The translations under genes and the position numbers were made by a program. From positions 186,001-250,000 of the forward strand of contig NZ_PKKM01000001.1 in assembly GCF_002847525.1 (NCBI RefSeq): a stretch of 64,000 nt of DNA. Direction: 5' to 3'. The number at the start of each line of letters is the position of its first letter. Position 1 is the stretch's first letter. Source of the DNA: Schaalia odontolytica. Lineage in GTDB: Bacteria; Actinomycetota; Actinomycetes; Actinomycetales; Actinomycetaceae. The notes under the pieces are model-generated. The model worked only from the letters and a program-made list of their open reading frames with translations. It had not been told where the DNA came from and made no database searches. This document shows positions 38,928-47,580 of the stretch, in pieces.

Positions 38928-40490
38928 TCACTGGGCCAGCCCCTCGATCGCCCACTCCCCTTCCTTCCAGACGAGGAGAATGTCCCGTCCATCCTCAAGC
39001 AGAGCCCTCATGTAGGCGCGCGGTCTCTCCTGCGCCCACCACCGACCTCCCACTGGCCAAGGCCCTTCCACTCGCGCGATAGCCGCACGGCGTCCCCTCC
39101 CCGGCACTGATTGCGAGGTATCACGCTCGCTCACGAGGTAGGCGGGTGTGGCACTCAAGGCCCCTCGGTGGTCCACACGCACATCGTCGAAGGCACCCGA
39201 TGCGCCAACAATCCTCACACGCACGGGCTCGTCAAAAAGCGTCGCCGGAGGATGAGCGATGCGTCCCTCCCACGCCCCCTCATGCGAGCGAAGGAGAGAC
39301 TCGCTCCCCCATCTGGCCATCACAACACGGCTGCGCGGATCGTATCCGCCCTGCACCCGCGGGATCATCAGAGAATCCGGCCCCGCCATCCCCTGGATAC
39401 GCACGACGCTGCGCGAGACATCGCGCTCGCGGTCTGATCGCCCCCACAGTGCTGATGCACTGCGCCCCACCCGCGGATCGCACGCGGTGACGCGTATGCA
39501 GGTCACCGCGCCACTGGGCCCTTCAATACCCGAAGTCCACCCCGCGAGCGTCCACCGGACACGCAGCGCAACGTCGTCGGATACGCACACGTCGCATCCG
39601 CTCCAGGTGCGAGTGCGCTGACCGCCCCCGGCATCCTCCACATCGATGCGCAGGGTCTGCGAGACGAGCCCGCCCCGCCCCAGCCTCTGAGACAGATCTC
39701 GTGCGATGCGGTGAATGGGCGCCATCATCGTATCGATGGATTCTCCGCCCACATCAATGACGCACTCCATCGTGATGTCTGGCTGAATGCGACCGGCCAG
39801 CGTGATGGCGCTGTCGCCTCCGGAGGCGAGATTCCAGAGTTGTTCACCGACGTCGCCGAAGCGCTCGCACACACGGCCTCGCCCCAGTGCCAGAAAATCC
39901 GCACAGGTGTTGATGCCCAGGCCCTGCAACAGATCAAGAGTGTCAGCTGCCCTGTCTGTCATCGCGGCAGGAACGGCCCACAGGGCACGATGTAACGGGA
40001 TGCGCCCCAGGAATAATTGGTTTTCTCCGACAGGAACAATGCGCCCCTCGCGAGCCGCCTCCAGGGATGCGACCGGACCATCGGCGACGCCAACAAAACA
40101 TTCAACCCCGACGGCCTCTTCGATCGCCGACACCAGAGCCGAGGCCGCGGCCTCCTCACTCCCATGCCAACGGGCGGGACCGCGCGCCCGACACCTGGCC
40201 ACCCCGGGGCGCACGCACTCCACCCCGGCCGCCACCGAATCGAAAGCATCGACAACGGCGCTAAACGCTCGTGCCTCGCGATCAGGGTCGCGAGGCAAGC
40301 AGATGAGATCGGGGCACACATACGTCGCCTCTCGTACGCTCATGCCGCTCCTCACTCCGGCGCTCCGAGCAGCAGCACTGGCGACCTCGATGCGTTCGCT
40401 GTGCGCAACAGCCCCGGTGCCACCCGGCGGCAGATCGACCACAAGGCAGTGGACGGGCCAATCGGGCACCCACACCACCATGTCACGCAC
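38928..40490 (-). CDS. imuB: ImuB: Y-family polymerase-like mutasome protein without catalytic residues
   Basis: A 520-residue Y-family homologue. The N-terminal VVWVPDWPVHCLVVDLP replaces the DxD motif region of active DinB polymerases, and the later Asp-Glu pair is not seen, as expected for ImuB, which acts as a hub joining the beta clamp, ImuA' and DnaE2. The little-finger region and a C-terminal extension follow. It starts (GTG 40490) directly after the imuA' stop, so the two are one operon under the LexA box near 41000. Confidence 0.88.
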   Translation of the reverse strand: MRDMVVWVPDWPVHCLVVDLPPGGTGAVAHSERIEVASAAARSAGVRSGMSVREATYVCPDLICLPRDPDREARAFSAVVDAFDSVAAGVECVRPGVARCRARGPARWHGSEEAAASALVSAIEEAVGVECFVGVADGPVASLEAAREGRIVPVGENQLFLGRIPLHRALWAVPAAMTDRAADTLDLLQGLGINTCADFLALGRGRVCERFGDVGEQLWNLASGGDSAITLAGRIQPDITMECVIDVGGESIDTMMAPIHRIARDLSQRLGRGGLVSQTLRIDVEDAGGGQRTRTWSGCDVCVSDDVALRVRWTLAGWTSGIEGPSGAVTCIRVTACDPRVGRSASALWGRSDRERDVSRSVVRIQGMAGPDSLMIPRVQGGYDPRSRVVMARWGSESLLRSHEGAWEGRIAHPPATLFDEPVRVRIVGASGAFDDVRVDHRGALSATPAYLVSERDTSQSVPGRGRRAAIARVEGPWPVGGRWWAQERPRAYMRALLEDGRDILLVWKEGEWAIEGLAQ

Positions 40491-40973
40491 CTAGACCACC
40501 AGCCGCATTCGTCGGCGCAGCGCTTCACGAGATAGCCCCGGCCAGGGGCGCAGTGTCACGATGGTGCGTCCCATCGATCGGGCCCGAGCCGCCAGGGCCC
40601 GCTGCTGTGCGCCGGACAGTTCAGGAATATCAAGGCAGACAACATCGCAGGCCTCTATCAGAAGGGAACACAGGTCCCCCACTTGGTGATCTTTCCCCGC
40701 ATTTAATACCAGTACACGGTCGAGGTCCATCCCCTGCTGTGAGGCCCATTCCCAGCCGATATTCCTCACTCCGCATACGCCGATCCACCCCTCGGAGGGA
40801 CATGCATCGATCAGCAATCGGATAAGTTCAGCTCTGCCAGTCGGCCCCAGAAGGACGGGAGAAATCCCCGCCTGCACGTGCTCGATATCGTCACGCGCTC
40901 GCAGGCCAACAGCCTGTTCGGCACGGTTCAACACGTCGCGCGCCGCCAGTAGTCGCGCGTGCGCATCGGCCAT
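40491..40973 (-). CDS. ImuA'-like SOS mutagenesis protein
   Basis: A 160-residue RecA-fold-like protein that precedes imuB. Recognisable pieces: GRAELIRLLIDACPSEGWIGVCG, DLDRVLVLNAGKD and DVVCLDIPELSGAQQRALAARAR, matching the accessory protein ImuA' of actinobacterial mutasomes, though shorter. No Walker A motif is visible. Start: ATG 40973 with GGGAGGGGGAG; the frame extends upstream through the LexA box. Assignment rests partly on its place before imuB and on the SOS box. Confidence 0.78.
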   Translation of the reverse strand: MADAHARLLAARDVLNRAEQAVGLRARDDIEHVQAGISPVLLGPTGRAELIRLLIDACPSEGWIGVCGVRNIGWEWASQQGMDLDRVLVLNAGKDHQVGDLCSLLIEACDVVCLDIPELSGAQQRALAARARSMGRTIVTLRPWPGLSREALRRRMRLVV

Positions 40974-40991
40974 AACTCCCCCTCCCAGCAA

Positions 40992-41007
40992 TAGAACATG
41001 TGTTCGA
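40992..41007 (-). promoter_or_regulatory. LexA (SOS) box upstream of imuA'-imuB
   Basis: TCGAACACATGTTCTA on the minus strand: the same core as the dnaE2 box with one base off the palindrome. It lies 18 bases upstream of the imuA' start codon. Confidence 0.88.
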
Positions 41008-41103
41008 TACTGGAAGTGTAGAACCCCGCTCATACATCTGCGTCCCGAACGCCGATCACGCGCGAATAGGTCACAATGGAAAACACCGAGAAAAGGAGCA
41101 TGC

Positions 41104-41631
41104 ATGAACATCGACCAGCGCCCCCTTGCCCCCAGCCCCTACGAGGGCCTGGAAGTCCCCACGTTTACGCTGTCATCGAGCGTTCTCACCGACGGTGCAC
41201 CCATGCCCGAGTCGGCGACCGCCGAGGCCGGATCCCTTTCCCCGGATCTCACGTGGCACGGTTTCCCCGAGGACACGGCGAGCTTCATGCTGACCTGTTT
41301 TGACCCGGATGCCCCGATCCCCTCGGGCTGGTGGCACTGGGCAATTCTTGACATCCCGTCGTCCATGACCCACCTGGAGGCGGGCGCCGGAGCATCCGAC
41401 CTCATGCTGGACGGTCCGGCTTTCCACCTGCGCGGCGATGCGGGAGAAGCGTCCTACTTCGGAGCCGCTCCCCCCGCCGGCGACCGCCCCCACCGCTACG
41501 TGTTCACGGTGCACGCCCTCGATACGGATTCGCTGGGGCTCGACGACGACGCGACCCCAGCCATGGCCTCGTTCGCGGCGCTCGAGCATACGATCGCACG
41601 CGCATCCCTGACCGTTACCCACCAGGCCTGA
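41104..41631 (+). CDS. YbhB/YbcL-family (PEBP-like) protein
   Basis: A 175-residue phosphatidylethanolamine-binding-protein-like protein. Family motifs: SLSPDLTWHGFPEDTASF, CFDPDAPIPSGWWHWAILDIP and the C-terminal PHRYVFTVHALDTD. The role in bacteria is unclear. An AAAAGGAG site precedes ATG 41104. Its stop is five bases before trmL, so the two are probably cotranscribed. Confidence 0.9.
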   Translation: MNIDQRPLAPSPYEGLEVPTFTLSSSVLTDGAPMPESATAEAGSLSPDLTWHGFPEDTASFMLTCFDPDAPIPSGWWHWAILDIPSSMTHLEAGAGASDLMLDGPAFHLRGDAGEASYFGAAPPAGDRPHRYVFTVHALDTDSLGLDDDATPAMASFAALEHTIARASLTVTHQA

Positions 41632-41636
41632 GGACG

Positions 41637-42098
41637 ATGCTGCACATTATTTTTTGGGAGCCGGAAATCCCCGGCAATACGGGAGCCGCTATTCGCTTGT
41701 CCGCATGCACCGGATCAATGCTGCACTTGGTCAAGCCACTGGGCTTCGACATGGACGACGCGAAGCTCCGCCGTGCGGGCCTGGACTACCACGACCTTGC
41801 ACACGTGAAGGTTCACGACTCCCTGGACGAGGCACTCGCCGAGGTTCCAGGGCGCGTCTGGGCACTCACGGGCCACGCAACCACCATGTACTCCGACGTC
41901 TCCTATGCCGATGGAGACGGTCTCCTTTTTGGGCGTGAGTCGGTCGGCCTCTCCGAGAATGCGATGCATCATCCGCGCGTGGAGGATCGCGTGCGCATTC
42001 AGATGGTTGGCGGGGTGCGTTCGCTGAACTTGGCAAACTCTGCATCGATCGTCCTGTACGAAGCATGGCGCCAACTCGGGTTCCCGGGTGGCGTCTAA
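41637..42098 (+). CDS. trmL: tRNA (cytidine/uridine-34 2'-O)-methyltransferase TrmL
   Basis: A 153-residue SPOUT methyltransferase that 2'-O-methylates the wobble base of tRNA-Leu isoacceptors. FWEPEIPGNTGAAIRLSA at the N-terminus, LLFGRESVGLSE in the middle and the knot motif IQMVGGVRSLNLANSASI at the C-terminus are standard. GAGG lies shortly before ATG. The gene is closed by a strong terminator. Confidence 0.95.
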   Translation: MLHIIFWEPEIPGNTGAAIRLSACTGSMLHLVKPLGFDMDDAKLRRAGLDYHDLAHVKVHDSLDEALAEVPGRVWALTGHATTMYSDVSYADGDGLLFGRESVGLSENAMHHPRVEDRVRIQMVGGVRSLNLANSASIVLYEAWRQLGFPGGV

Positions 42099-42114
42099 GC
42101 CGGATAGGCAACAG

Positions 42115-42154
42115 AAACGAGGCCCGGAGCGATTCACTGCTCCAGGCCTCGTTT
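42115..42154. terminator. Bidirectional rho-independent terminator
   Basis: AAACGAGGCC, one C/A mismatch, GGAGC, eight-base loop, GCTCC and GGCCTCGTTT, with A and T runs on the two sides. It separates trmL from the convergent membrane-protein gene. Confidence 0.9.
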
Positions 42155-42185
42155 ATTGCGCATCATCACTCAGTCAGGCCGCGCC

Positions 42186-42677
42186 TCAACCTGCTTTCCA
42201 TGGCGAGGACGGGCGCTCAACCTGCTCAGCGAGAGAAACGATCCTGCGCGGGTTCGAGCGCCACATCCAGATCAAGCCGATCATCGACACGACGAGGGGC
42301 AGATAGTAGAAGTCCATACCAAAGCCGGTCCAGGCGGAGCGGGCGGAATTCAGCTCATCGAGACCGAGCGAAGCAACCCACAAAATGACCGGAATGGCGA
42401 TCGACAGGGCAATCGTCACCCAACCAACCACACGCATCCGTCGCCCGTTATGGGTGAGCGCCGTCGCCGCGATGAGATAGTCAATACCCGCGAGGAGCGC
42501 AACGATACGCGGACCCCAGGGCTGTCCCTGCGCATGAAAAAGGTCGATGATCGCCATCACGAGAATCCAGGCTCCGAGGAGCCAAAACATGGCGATAATA
42601 ATGCGGCCGAGGCCCAGGGACGGCGGGCGCTGATCGCGCGCACCGACGGCCTCGTTCGTCGTGTCTTGTCCGTGCAC
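42186..42677 (-). CDS. Four-helix membrane protein, unknown function
   Basis: A 163-residue protein with four likely membrane helices (IIIAMFWLLGAWILVMAII; IVALLAGIDYLIAATAL; VVGWVTIALSIAIPVILWV; FYYLPLVVSMIGLIWMW). I do not recognise the family. Start: GTG at 42677 lies seven bases after TAGGAT with no ribosome-binding site, hence probably leaderless; an ATG at 42725 would place the -10 inside the gene. It is single, between a terminator and the divergent lpdA. Confidence 0.7.
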   Translation of the reverse strand: MHGQDTTNEAVGARDQRPPSLGLGRIIIAMFWLLGAWILVMAIIDLFHAQGQPWGPRIVALLAGIDYLIAATALTHNGRRMRVVGWVTIALSIAIPVILWVASLGLDELNSARSAWTGFGMDFYYLPLVVSMIGLIWMWRSNPRRIVSLAEQVERPSSPWKAG

Positions 42678-42684
42678 AACACCG

Positions 42685-42690
42685 ATCCTA
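42685..42690 (-). promoter_or_regulatory. -10 element of a probable leaderless membrane-protein transcript
   Basis: TAGGAT, seven bases before the GTG at 42677. Confidence 0.45.
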
Positions 42691-42793
42691 CCGAGGCAAC
42701 GAACGCTGCGCATTGCATCGGACATCTACGCCGCAGGCTATCGCGCCATGTGGCCTGAAGCACCACGATGGAACACCGAGCTTCAAGACAGCG

Positions 42794-42824
42794 TTGCACA
42801 AACGTGGGACAATGGGCCTATAAG
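42794..42824 (+). promoter_or_regulatory. Possible lpdA promoter
   Basis: TTGCAC (42794-42799) and TATAAG (42819-42824), with a long 19-base spacer. The leader to the TTG start would be about 60 bases. Weak support. Confidence 0.3.
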
Positions 42825-42889
42825 GACCGTGAGGCCCGCCATGAAAACAACCATCTGAGCTTCGGCTCATCAGCGAGGAGTTTTAAACC

Positions 42890-44263
42890 TTGAGCGAATC
42901 GACCTACGACATCGTCATTCTGGGTGCGGGTTCCGGCGGCTATGCGACCGCCCTGCGCGCTGCGCAGCTGGGCATGAAGGTCGCCCTCATCGACGGCGAC
43001 AAGGTGGGCGGCACCTGTCTGCACCGCGGCTGCATCCCCACCAAGGCGTACCTGCACGCTGCAGAAACGGCCGAGGCCGTGCGCGAGTCCTCCAAGTTCG
43101 GCGTCTCCTCCACCTTCAACGGCATTGACATGGCTCAGGTGGGTAAGTACCGCGACTCCGTTATTTCCGGTCTGTACAAGGGCCTGCAGGGCCTGCTCAA
43201 GTCTCGCAACGTCGAGGTCATCTCCGGCTGGGGCCGCCTCGCCGACGCGAACACCATCGAGGTGAACGGCCAGCGCATTACCGGCCGCAACATCGTTCTG
43301 GCGACCGGATCCTACTCGCGTTCGATCCCCGGCCTCGAGATCGGCGGCCGCGTAATCTCCTCCGACCAGGCCCTTCAGATGGATTGGGTTCCCTCCTCCG
43401 CCGTGATTCTTGGCGGCGGCGTCATCGGCCTGGAGTTTGCCTCCGTGTGGCGCAGCTTTGGCGCCGAGGTCACGATTATCGAGGCCCTCCCCCACCTCGC
43501 CAACAACGAGGACGAGGCCATTTCCAAGCAGCTCGAGCGCGCCTACCGCAAGCGCGGCATCAAGTTCCACACGAACACTCGCTTCGCCTCGGCCACGCAG
43601 AACGAGCAGGGCGTGCACGTCACGACTGAAGACGGCAAGGCTTTCGACGCCGACGTCCTCCTCGTCGCAGTCGGCCGCGGCCCCGTCACCGAGGGCCTGG
43701 GCTATGAGCAGGCCGGCATCACGCTGGATCGCGGCTTCGTCATCACCAACGACCGCCTGCACACCGGCGTCGGAAACATCTACGCGGTCGGCGACATCGT
43801 TCCCGGCCTTCAGCTGGCACACCGCGGCTTCATGCAGGGCATCTTCGTCGCCGAAGAGATCGCCGGCCTGAACCCGACCATGCAGGCTGATATCAACATC
43901 CCGCGCGTGACGTTCTGCGAGCCGGAGATTGCCTCCGTCGGTATGACCGAGAAGCAGGCACGCGAAAAGTTTGGAGACCAGGTGCGCACCGTCGAGTACA
44001 ACCTCGCCGGCAACGGAAAGTCGTCTATCCTGGCCACATCGGGCATCATCAAGCTGGTCTCGGTTGAGGGCGGTCCGATCGTGGGCTTCCACGGCATCGG
44101 CGCGCGCATCGGCGAACAGATTGGTGAGGGCGAGCTCATGGTGAATTGGGAGGCATACCCCTCGGATGTCGCTTCCCTGATCCACGCACACCCCAGCCAG
44201 AACGAGTCGCTTGGTGAAGCGGCTATGGCGCTGGCAGGCAAGCCGCTCCACGTCCACAACTGA
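42890..44263 (+). CDS. lpdA: Dihydrolipoamide dehydrogenase (E3)
   Basis: A 457-residue flavoprotein disulfide reductase, the E3 of pyruvate and 2-oxoglutarate dehydrogenase complexes. FAD motif VILGAGSGGYATALRAA, redox disulfide GGTCLHRGCIPTK (CX4C), NAD motif ILGGGVIGLEFASVW, and the C-terminal HAHPSQNE with the catalytic His-Glu dyad. The start codon is TTG at 42890, nine bases after GAGGAG; no better start exists in frame. It precedes sucB by 27 bases. Confidence 0.97.
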   Translation: MSESTYDIVILGAGSGGYATALRAAQLGMKVALIDGDKVGGTCLHRGCIPTKAYLHAAETAEAVRESSKFGVSSTFNGIDMAQVGKYRDSVISGLYKGLQGLLKSRNVEVISGWGRLADANTIEVNGQRITGRNIVLATGSYSRSIPGLEIGGRVISSDQALQMDWVPSSAVILGGGVIGLEFASVWRSFGAEVTIIEALPHLANNEDEAISKQLERAYRKRGIKFHTNTRFASATQNEQGVHVTTEDGKAFDADVLLVAVGRGPVTEGLGYEQAGITLDRGFVITNDRLHTGVGNIYAVGDIVPGLQLAHRGFMQGIFVAEEIAGLNPTMQADINIPRVTFCEPEIASVGMTEKQAREKFGDQVRTVEYNLAGNGKSSILATSGIIKLVSVEGGPIVGFHGIGARIGEQIGEGELMVNWEAYPSDVASLIHAHPSQNESLGEAAMALAGKPLHVHN

Positions 44264-44290
44264 CCGAAATTTTTTAATAGGAGAACACAC

Positions 44291-46057
44291 ATGGCAACTT
44301 CAGTGACCATGCCCGCTCTGGGCGAGTCCGTCACCGAGGGCACCGTCACCACGTGGCTCAAGCAGGTCGGCGACACCGTCGAGCTCGACGAGCCCATCGT
44401 TGAGGTGTCCACGGACAAGGTCGACTCCGAGGTCCCTTCCCCCGTGGCCGGCGTCCTGCTGGAGATCCTGGTCCCCGAGGACGAGACCGTCGAGGTCGGC
44501 ACCGAAATCGCTCGTATTGGCGACGCGTCCGAGGCATCGGCAGCCCCCGCAGCTGCACCCGCGGACGCTCCCGTCGAGGCTCCTGCGGCCCCCGTTGCAG
44601 CTCCTGTCGAGACTGCGGCTGCCCCTGCCTCTGCTCCCGCGCAGGGTACAGAGGTGCGCATGCCCGCTCTGGGCGAATCCGTCACCGAGGGCACTGTCAC
44701 CACGTGGCTGAAGTCCGTGGGCGACGCCGTCGACGCCGACGAGCCGCTGCTCGAGGTCTCCACGGACAAGGTCGACTCCGAGGTCCCCTCCCCCGTCGCC
44801 GGTTTCCTCGCAGAGATTCGTGTGCCCGAGGACGAGACCGTTGAGGTCGGTACGGTCGTTGCGATTATTTCCTCGTCCGCTCCCTCTGCTGCTCCCGTCG
44901 CCGAGACCGCTGCTCCTGCCGCACCCGTGGCACCTGCTGCCCCGACCGCACCTGCGGCACCTGCCGCTCCGGCTGCACCTGCAGCTCCCGCCGCACCCGT
45001 GGCACCTGCCGCTCCGGCTGCACCTGCAGCTCCCGCCGCTCCGGTTGACCCGTTCCCGAACGCATCGACGCTGGCTCAGACGGCTGCTGCTGCTCCGGTT
45101 GTTGAGGCACCTGCCGTCGTGACCGGCTCCGCCTACGTCACTCCGATCGTGCGCAAGCTTGCCCGTGAGCTCGGTGTCGATCTGGCGACCGTGTCGGGCA
45201 CCGGTGTTGGCGGCCGCGTTCGCCGCGAGGACATCGAGGCTGCCGCCGCTGCCGCACGCGCTGCCGTTGCAGCTCCTGCTGCTCCTGCTGCCCCCGCGGC
45301 TCCGGCCACCCCGGCTGCCACTGTTCGTGAGCCTTCGCCGCTGCGTGGCACGACGGAGAAGATGTCGCGCCTGCGCCAGACGATCGCGCGCCGCATGGTC
45401 GAGTCCCTGCAGACCGCAGCTCAGCTCACCACGGTCATCGAGGTTGACGTCACCAAGGTTGCTGCGCTTCGCGCACGCTCGAAGGACGCCTTCCTGGCTA
45501 AGCACGGCACGAAGCTGACTTTCCTGCCCTTCTTCGTGAAGGCCGCGACCGAGGCACTCGCCTACCATCCGAAGATCAACGCGACCATCAACGACAAGGA
45601 GGTCACGTACTTCGACTACGAGCACGTGGGCATCGCTGTTGACACGCCGCGTGGCCTGCTGGTGCCCGTCATGAAGAATGCCGGGGAGAAGGACATCGCT
45701 GGTATCGCCGCGTCGATCAACGATCTGGCAGCCCGCACCCGCGATTCGAAGATCGGCCCCGACGAGCTGTCTGGCTCGACGTTCACGGTGACCAACACCG
45801 GTTCGGGCGGTGCACTCTTCGATACTCCGGTCCTCAATATGCCGGAGACCGCGATCATGGGCGTCGGCACCATCGTCAAGCGTCCCGTCGTCATGAAGGG
45901 CGCCGACGGCGCTGACGTCATCGCGATCCGCTCGATGGTGTACCTGTCGCTGTCCTACGACCACCGTCTGGTGGACGGCGCCGATGCGTCTCGATTCCTC
46001 ATGGATGTGAAGAAGCGCCTGGAGGAGGGTGCGTTCGAGGCCGACCTGGGTCTCTGA
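44291..46057 (+). CDS. sucB: Dihydrolipoamide acyltransferase (E2, SucB type) with two lipoyl domains
   Basis: A 588-residue E2. Two lipoyl domains (residues ~3-76 and ~120-195), each with the lipoylation site STDKVDSE; Ala/Pro linkers; a peripheral-subunit-binding domain ([32 protein letters not shown]); and a catalytic core ending in [15 protein letters not shown] (His-x3-Asp-Gly). In actinobacteria this E2 serves pyruvate and, where OdhA is present, 2-oxoglutarate dehydrogenase. The linker holds a perfect 39-bp direct repeat. A strong terminator follows. Confidence 0.95.
   Translation: MATSVTMPALGESVTEGTVTTWLKQVGDTVELDEPIVEVSTDKVDSEVPSPVAGVLLEILVPEDETVEVGTEIARIGDASEASAAPAAAPADAPVEAPAAPVAAPVETAAAPASAPAQGTEVRMPALGESVTEGTVTTWLKSVGDAVDADEPLLEVSTDKVDSEVPSPVAGFLAEIRVPEDETVEVGTVVAIISSSAPSAAPVAETAAPAAPVAPAAPTAPAAPAAPAAPAAPAAPVAPAAPAAPAAPAAPVDPFPNASTLAQTAAAAPVVEAPAVVTGSAYVTPIVRKLARELGVDLATVSGTGVGGRVRREDIEAAAAAARAAVAAPAAPAAPAAPATPAATVREPSPLRGTTEKMSRLRQTIARRMVESLQTAAQLTTVIEVDVTKVAALRARSKDAFLAKHGTKLTFLPFFVKAATEALAYHPKINATINDKEVTYFDYEHVGIAVDTPRGLLVPVMKNAGEKDIAGIAASINDLAARTRDSKIGPDELSGSTFTVTNTGSGGALFDTPVLNMPETAIMGVGTIVKRPVVMKGADGADVIAIRSMVYLSLSYDHRLVDGADASRFLMDVKKRLEEGAFEADLGL
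44956..45039 (+). repeat. 39-bp perfect direct repeat, period 45, in the sucB linker
   Basis: The stretches 44956-44994 and 45001-45039 are identical. The repeat encodes an Ala/Pro unit ([15 protein letters not shown] type) and keeps frame, so slippage would change linker length by 15 residues. Confidence 0.9.
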
Positions 46058-46073
46058 TCACCGCTTATCATCC

Positions 46074-46112
46074 GTGATGGGGTGGGTCTGCTTGGCAGAC
46101 CCACCCCATCAC
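46074..46112. terminator. Hairpin terminator between sucB and the kinase-like gene
   Basis: An 18-bp perfect stem (GTGATGGGGTGGGTCTGC and its complement) with a three-base loop TTG, between convergent genes. Confidence 0.85.
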
Positions 46113-46140
46113 TATCTTCCAGCTACCCTGAGCTACCTGA

Positions 46141-47475
46141 TCACGAGCCACTCTGTTGACCGCTGGGCTGCGCAGGTTCGGCTTTCACCACCTTGCCCGA
46201 TACCGGATCGACACGGATAAGAAGTTCTGTCGCTGTGGGAGTGTCATGCGTTTCGCATGCATCGGCGCGACACGTCTGCGACGACTCAACGATGAGTGTT
46301 GCGCCCACGTCGATAGCCCCTTGCTCACAGGAGATCACAGCGACGTTGTCAATCGTTGACGAGAGCGCGCGCACCCGCACGCCTTCGGAGAGCATCGTTT
46401 CGATCCGCTGTGTGTCCTGTGCGAGGAGCTCGCCGCCGAGGACGGACCCGAGCACTGAGACATCGCCATCCATCACGGCGCGGTCACGCGTGGCAATGGC
46501 ACGGCTAATCGTGTCAGCCAGTGCGGCGGGCTCACACATGTTCGAGGATGTCGGCGCCCCTGCGCTGGATGCAGTTTCAGATGATCGTGGCGATGCCTCG
46601 GGTCCGTCCTGAGTGCCCCTGCCCCACACTCCATACGCCATGATCGACAGGCCGAGCACAATCGCAACGACGCCACCGGCAAGAACACCCACTCCCCATG
46701 ATGGTCTGAAGCGCAGCGCGGAGCGGCGGCGTTCATCGGACGCGAATTCTGCGCCATGCACTCGCACCGCATCATCAGTGAGTGTGTCTTCACGCAATGC
46801 AGCGGCCCGTAACTCAGCAATGACGCGCCCAGGATCAACAGGTTCGCGCGAGATGACGTGCTCCTCTGGGTCACTCACCGTGAGCGTGACAGCTGAGCCA
46901 CTCGTGGACGATTCATCACATCCGAGCGTCGTGAGCTCCTCGTTCATGTTTAACAGCGAGGCAATCTGTCGGAGGCACCGACGGTCTGCCTCCCTACCCG
47001 CGGCTTCGAGGCTCCACCCCGGCGTCCCCTCGCCTTCACCAATGTCGTCGATGAGATCGATGATGACAGCGCGACCTTCGGGCGTGATGATGATGTTTGC
47101 TGGGGTGAGATCTCCGTGTGCGATTCCCGCACCGTGGAGGGCGCTGACCCCGGCCGCAATCCCATGCAGGATCTGGCGCCGTGTAGCTATTGGCCGCAGG
47201 TCGGGTGATCCAAGCTCCGCATCGAGTGTCCGTCCGGGCACGTAGTCTTGAACAATCGCCCATCTGCCGTCCTCCGAGCGCACGACGTCGCGCAGAGCCA
47301 CCACATGCCGAGACGTGATCGAGGCCCACGCCTTCCAGCGTGCGAGGCACCGGTCTCCTTCATTCGGCGACCGGATCGCAACCAAAGCCTCACCCGCGTC
47401 GGTGCGCGTTCTCCACATCGGGCCGGTGCTGCCAATGTGAAACACTTGTCCGATCTCGTAACCGCCAATGTTCAT
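46141..47475 (-). CDS. Protein-kinase-like membrane protein, probable pseudokinase
   Basis: A 444-residue protein: kinase-like domain (residues ~6-180), linker, one membrane helix (261-284) and an extracytoplasmic domain with four cysteines. The catalytic loop is present as HGDLTPANI (120-128), but the ATP-anchoring Lys is Arg35 (VAIR), the metal-binding DFG is DLI (140-142), and the Gly-rich loop is reduced. It may therefore bind but not phosphorylate. ATG 47475 follows a promoter by six bases, so it may be leaderless. It is divergent from the DUF4191 gene. Confidence 0.78.
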   Translation of the reverse strand: MNIGGYEIGQVFHIGSTGPMWRTRTDAGEALVAIRSPNEGDRCLARWKAWASITSRHVVALRDVVRSEDGRWAIVQDYVPGRTLDAELGSPDLRPIATRRQILHGIAAGVSALHGAGIAHGDLTPANIIITPEGRAVIIDLIDDIGEGEGTPGWSLEAAGREADRRCLRQIASLLNMNEELTTLGCDESSTSGSAVTLTVSDPEEHVISREPVDPGRVIAELRAAALREDTLTDDAVRVHGAEFASDERRRSALRFRPSWGVGVLAGGVVAIVLGLSIMAYGVWGRGTQDGPEASPRSSETASSAGAPTSSNMCEPAALADTISRAIATRDRAVMDGDVSVLGSVLGGELLAQDTQRIETMLSEGVRVRALSSTIDNVAVISCEQGAIDVGATLIVESSQTCRADACETHDTPTATELLIRVDPVSGKVVKAEPAQPSGQQSGS

Positions 47476-47481
47476 GCCCTT

Positions 47482-47510
47482 ATTGTCCAAAGTCAGATAA
47501 TGTGATGCAA
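47482..47510 (-). promoter_or_regulatory. Promoter of the kinase-like gene
   Basis: TTGCAT (47505-47510), a 17-base spacer and GACAAT (47482-47487), six bases upstream of the ATG. Confidence 0.55.
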
Positions 47511-47580
47511 CTCATGTCACAAAGTGCCTGGTCGGGCGGGTGGACTTTCGATCATCAATTGCACGTACAATAATGAGGCT

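Noticed and set aside
42841..42858. A five-codon frame (MKTTI) in the lpdA leader, considered as a leader peptide
   Set aside because: No ribosome-binding site, no run of control codons and no attenuator hairpin follow it.
44300..45964. A 554-codon open frame opposite sucB
   Set aside because: It mirrors the Ala/Pro-rich sucB sequence and shows low-complexity Arg/Gly/Ser content and no motifs.
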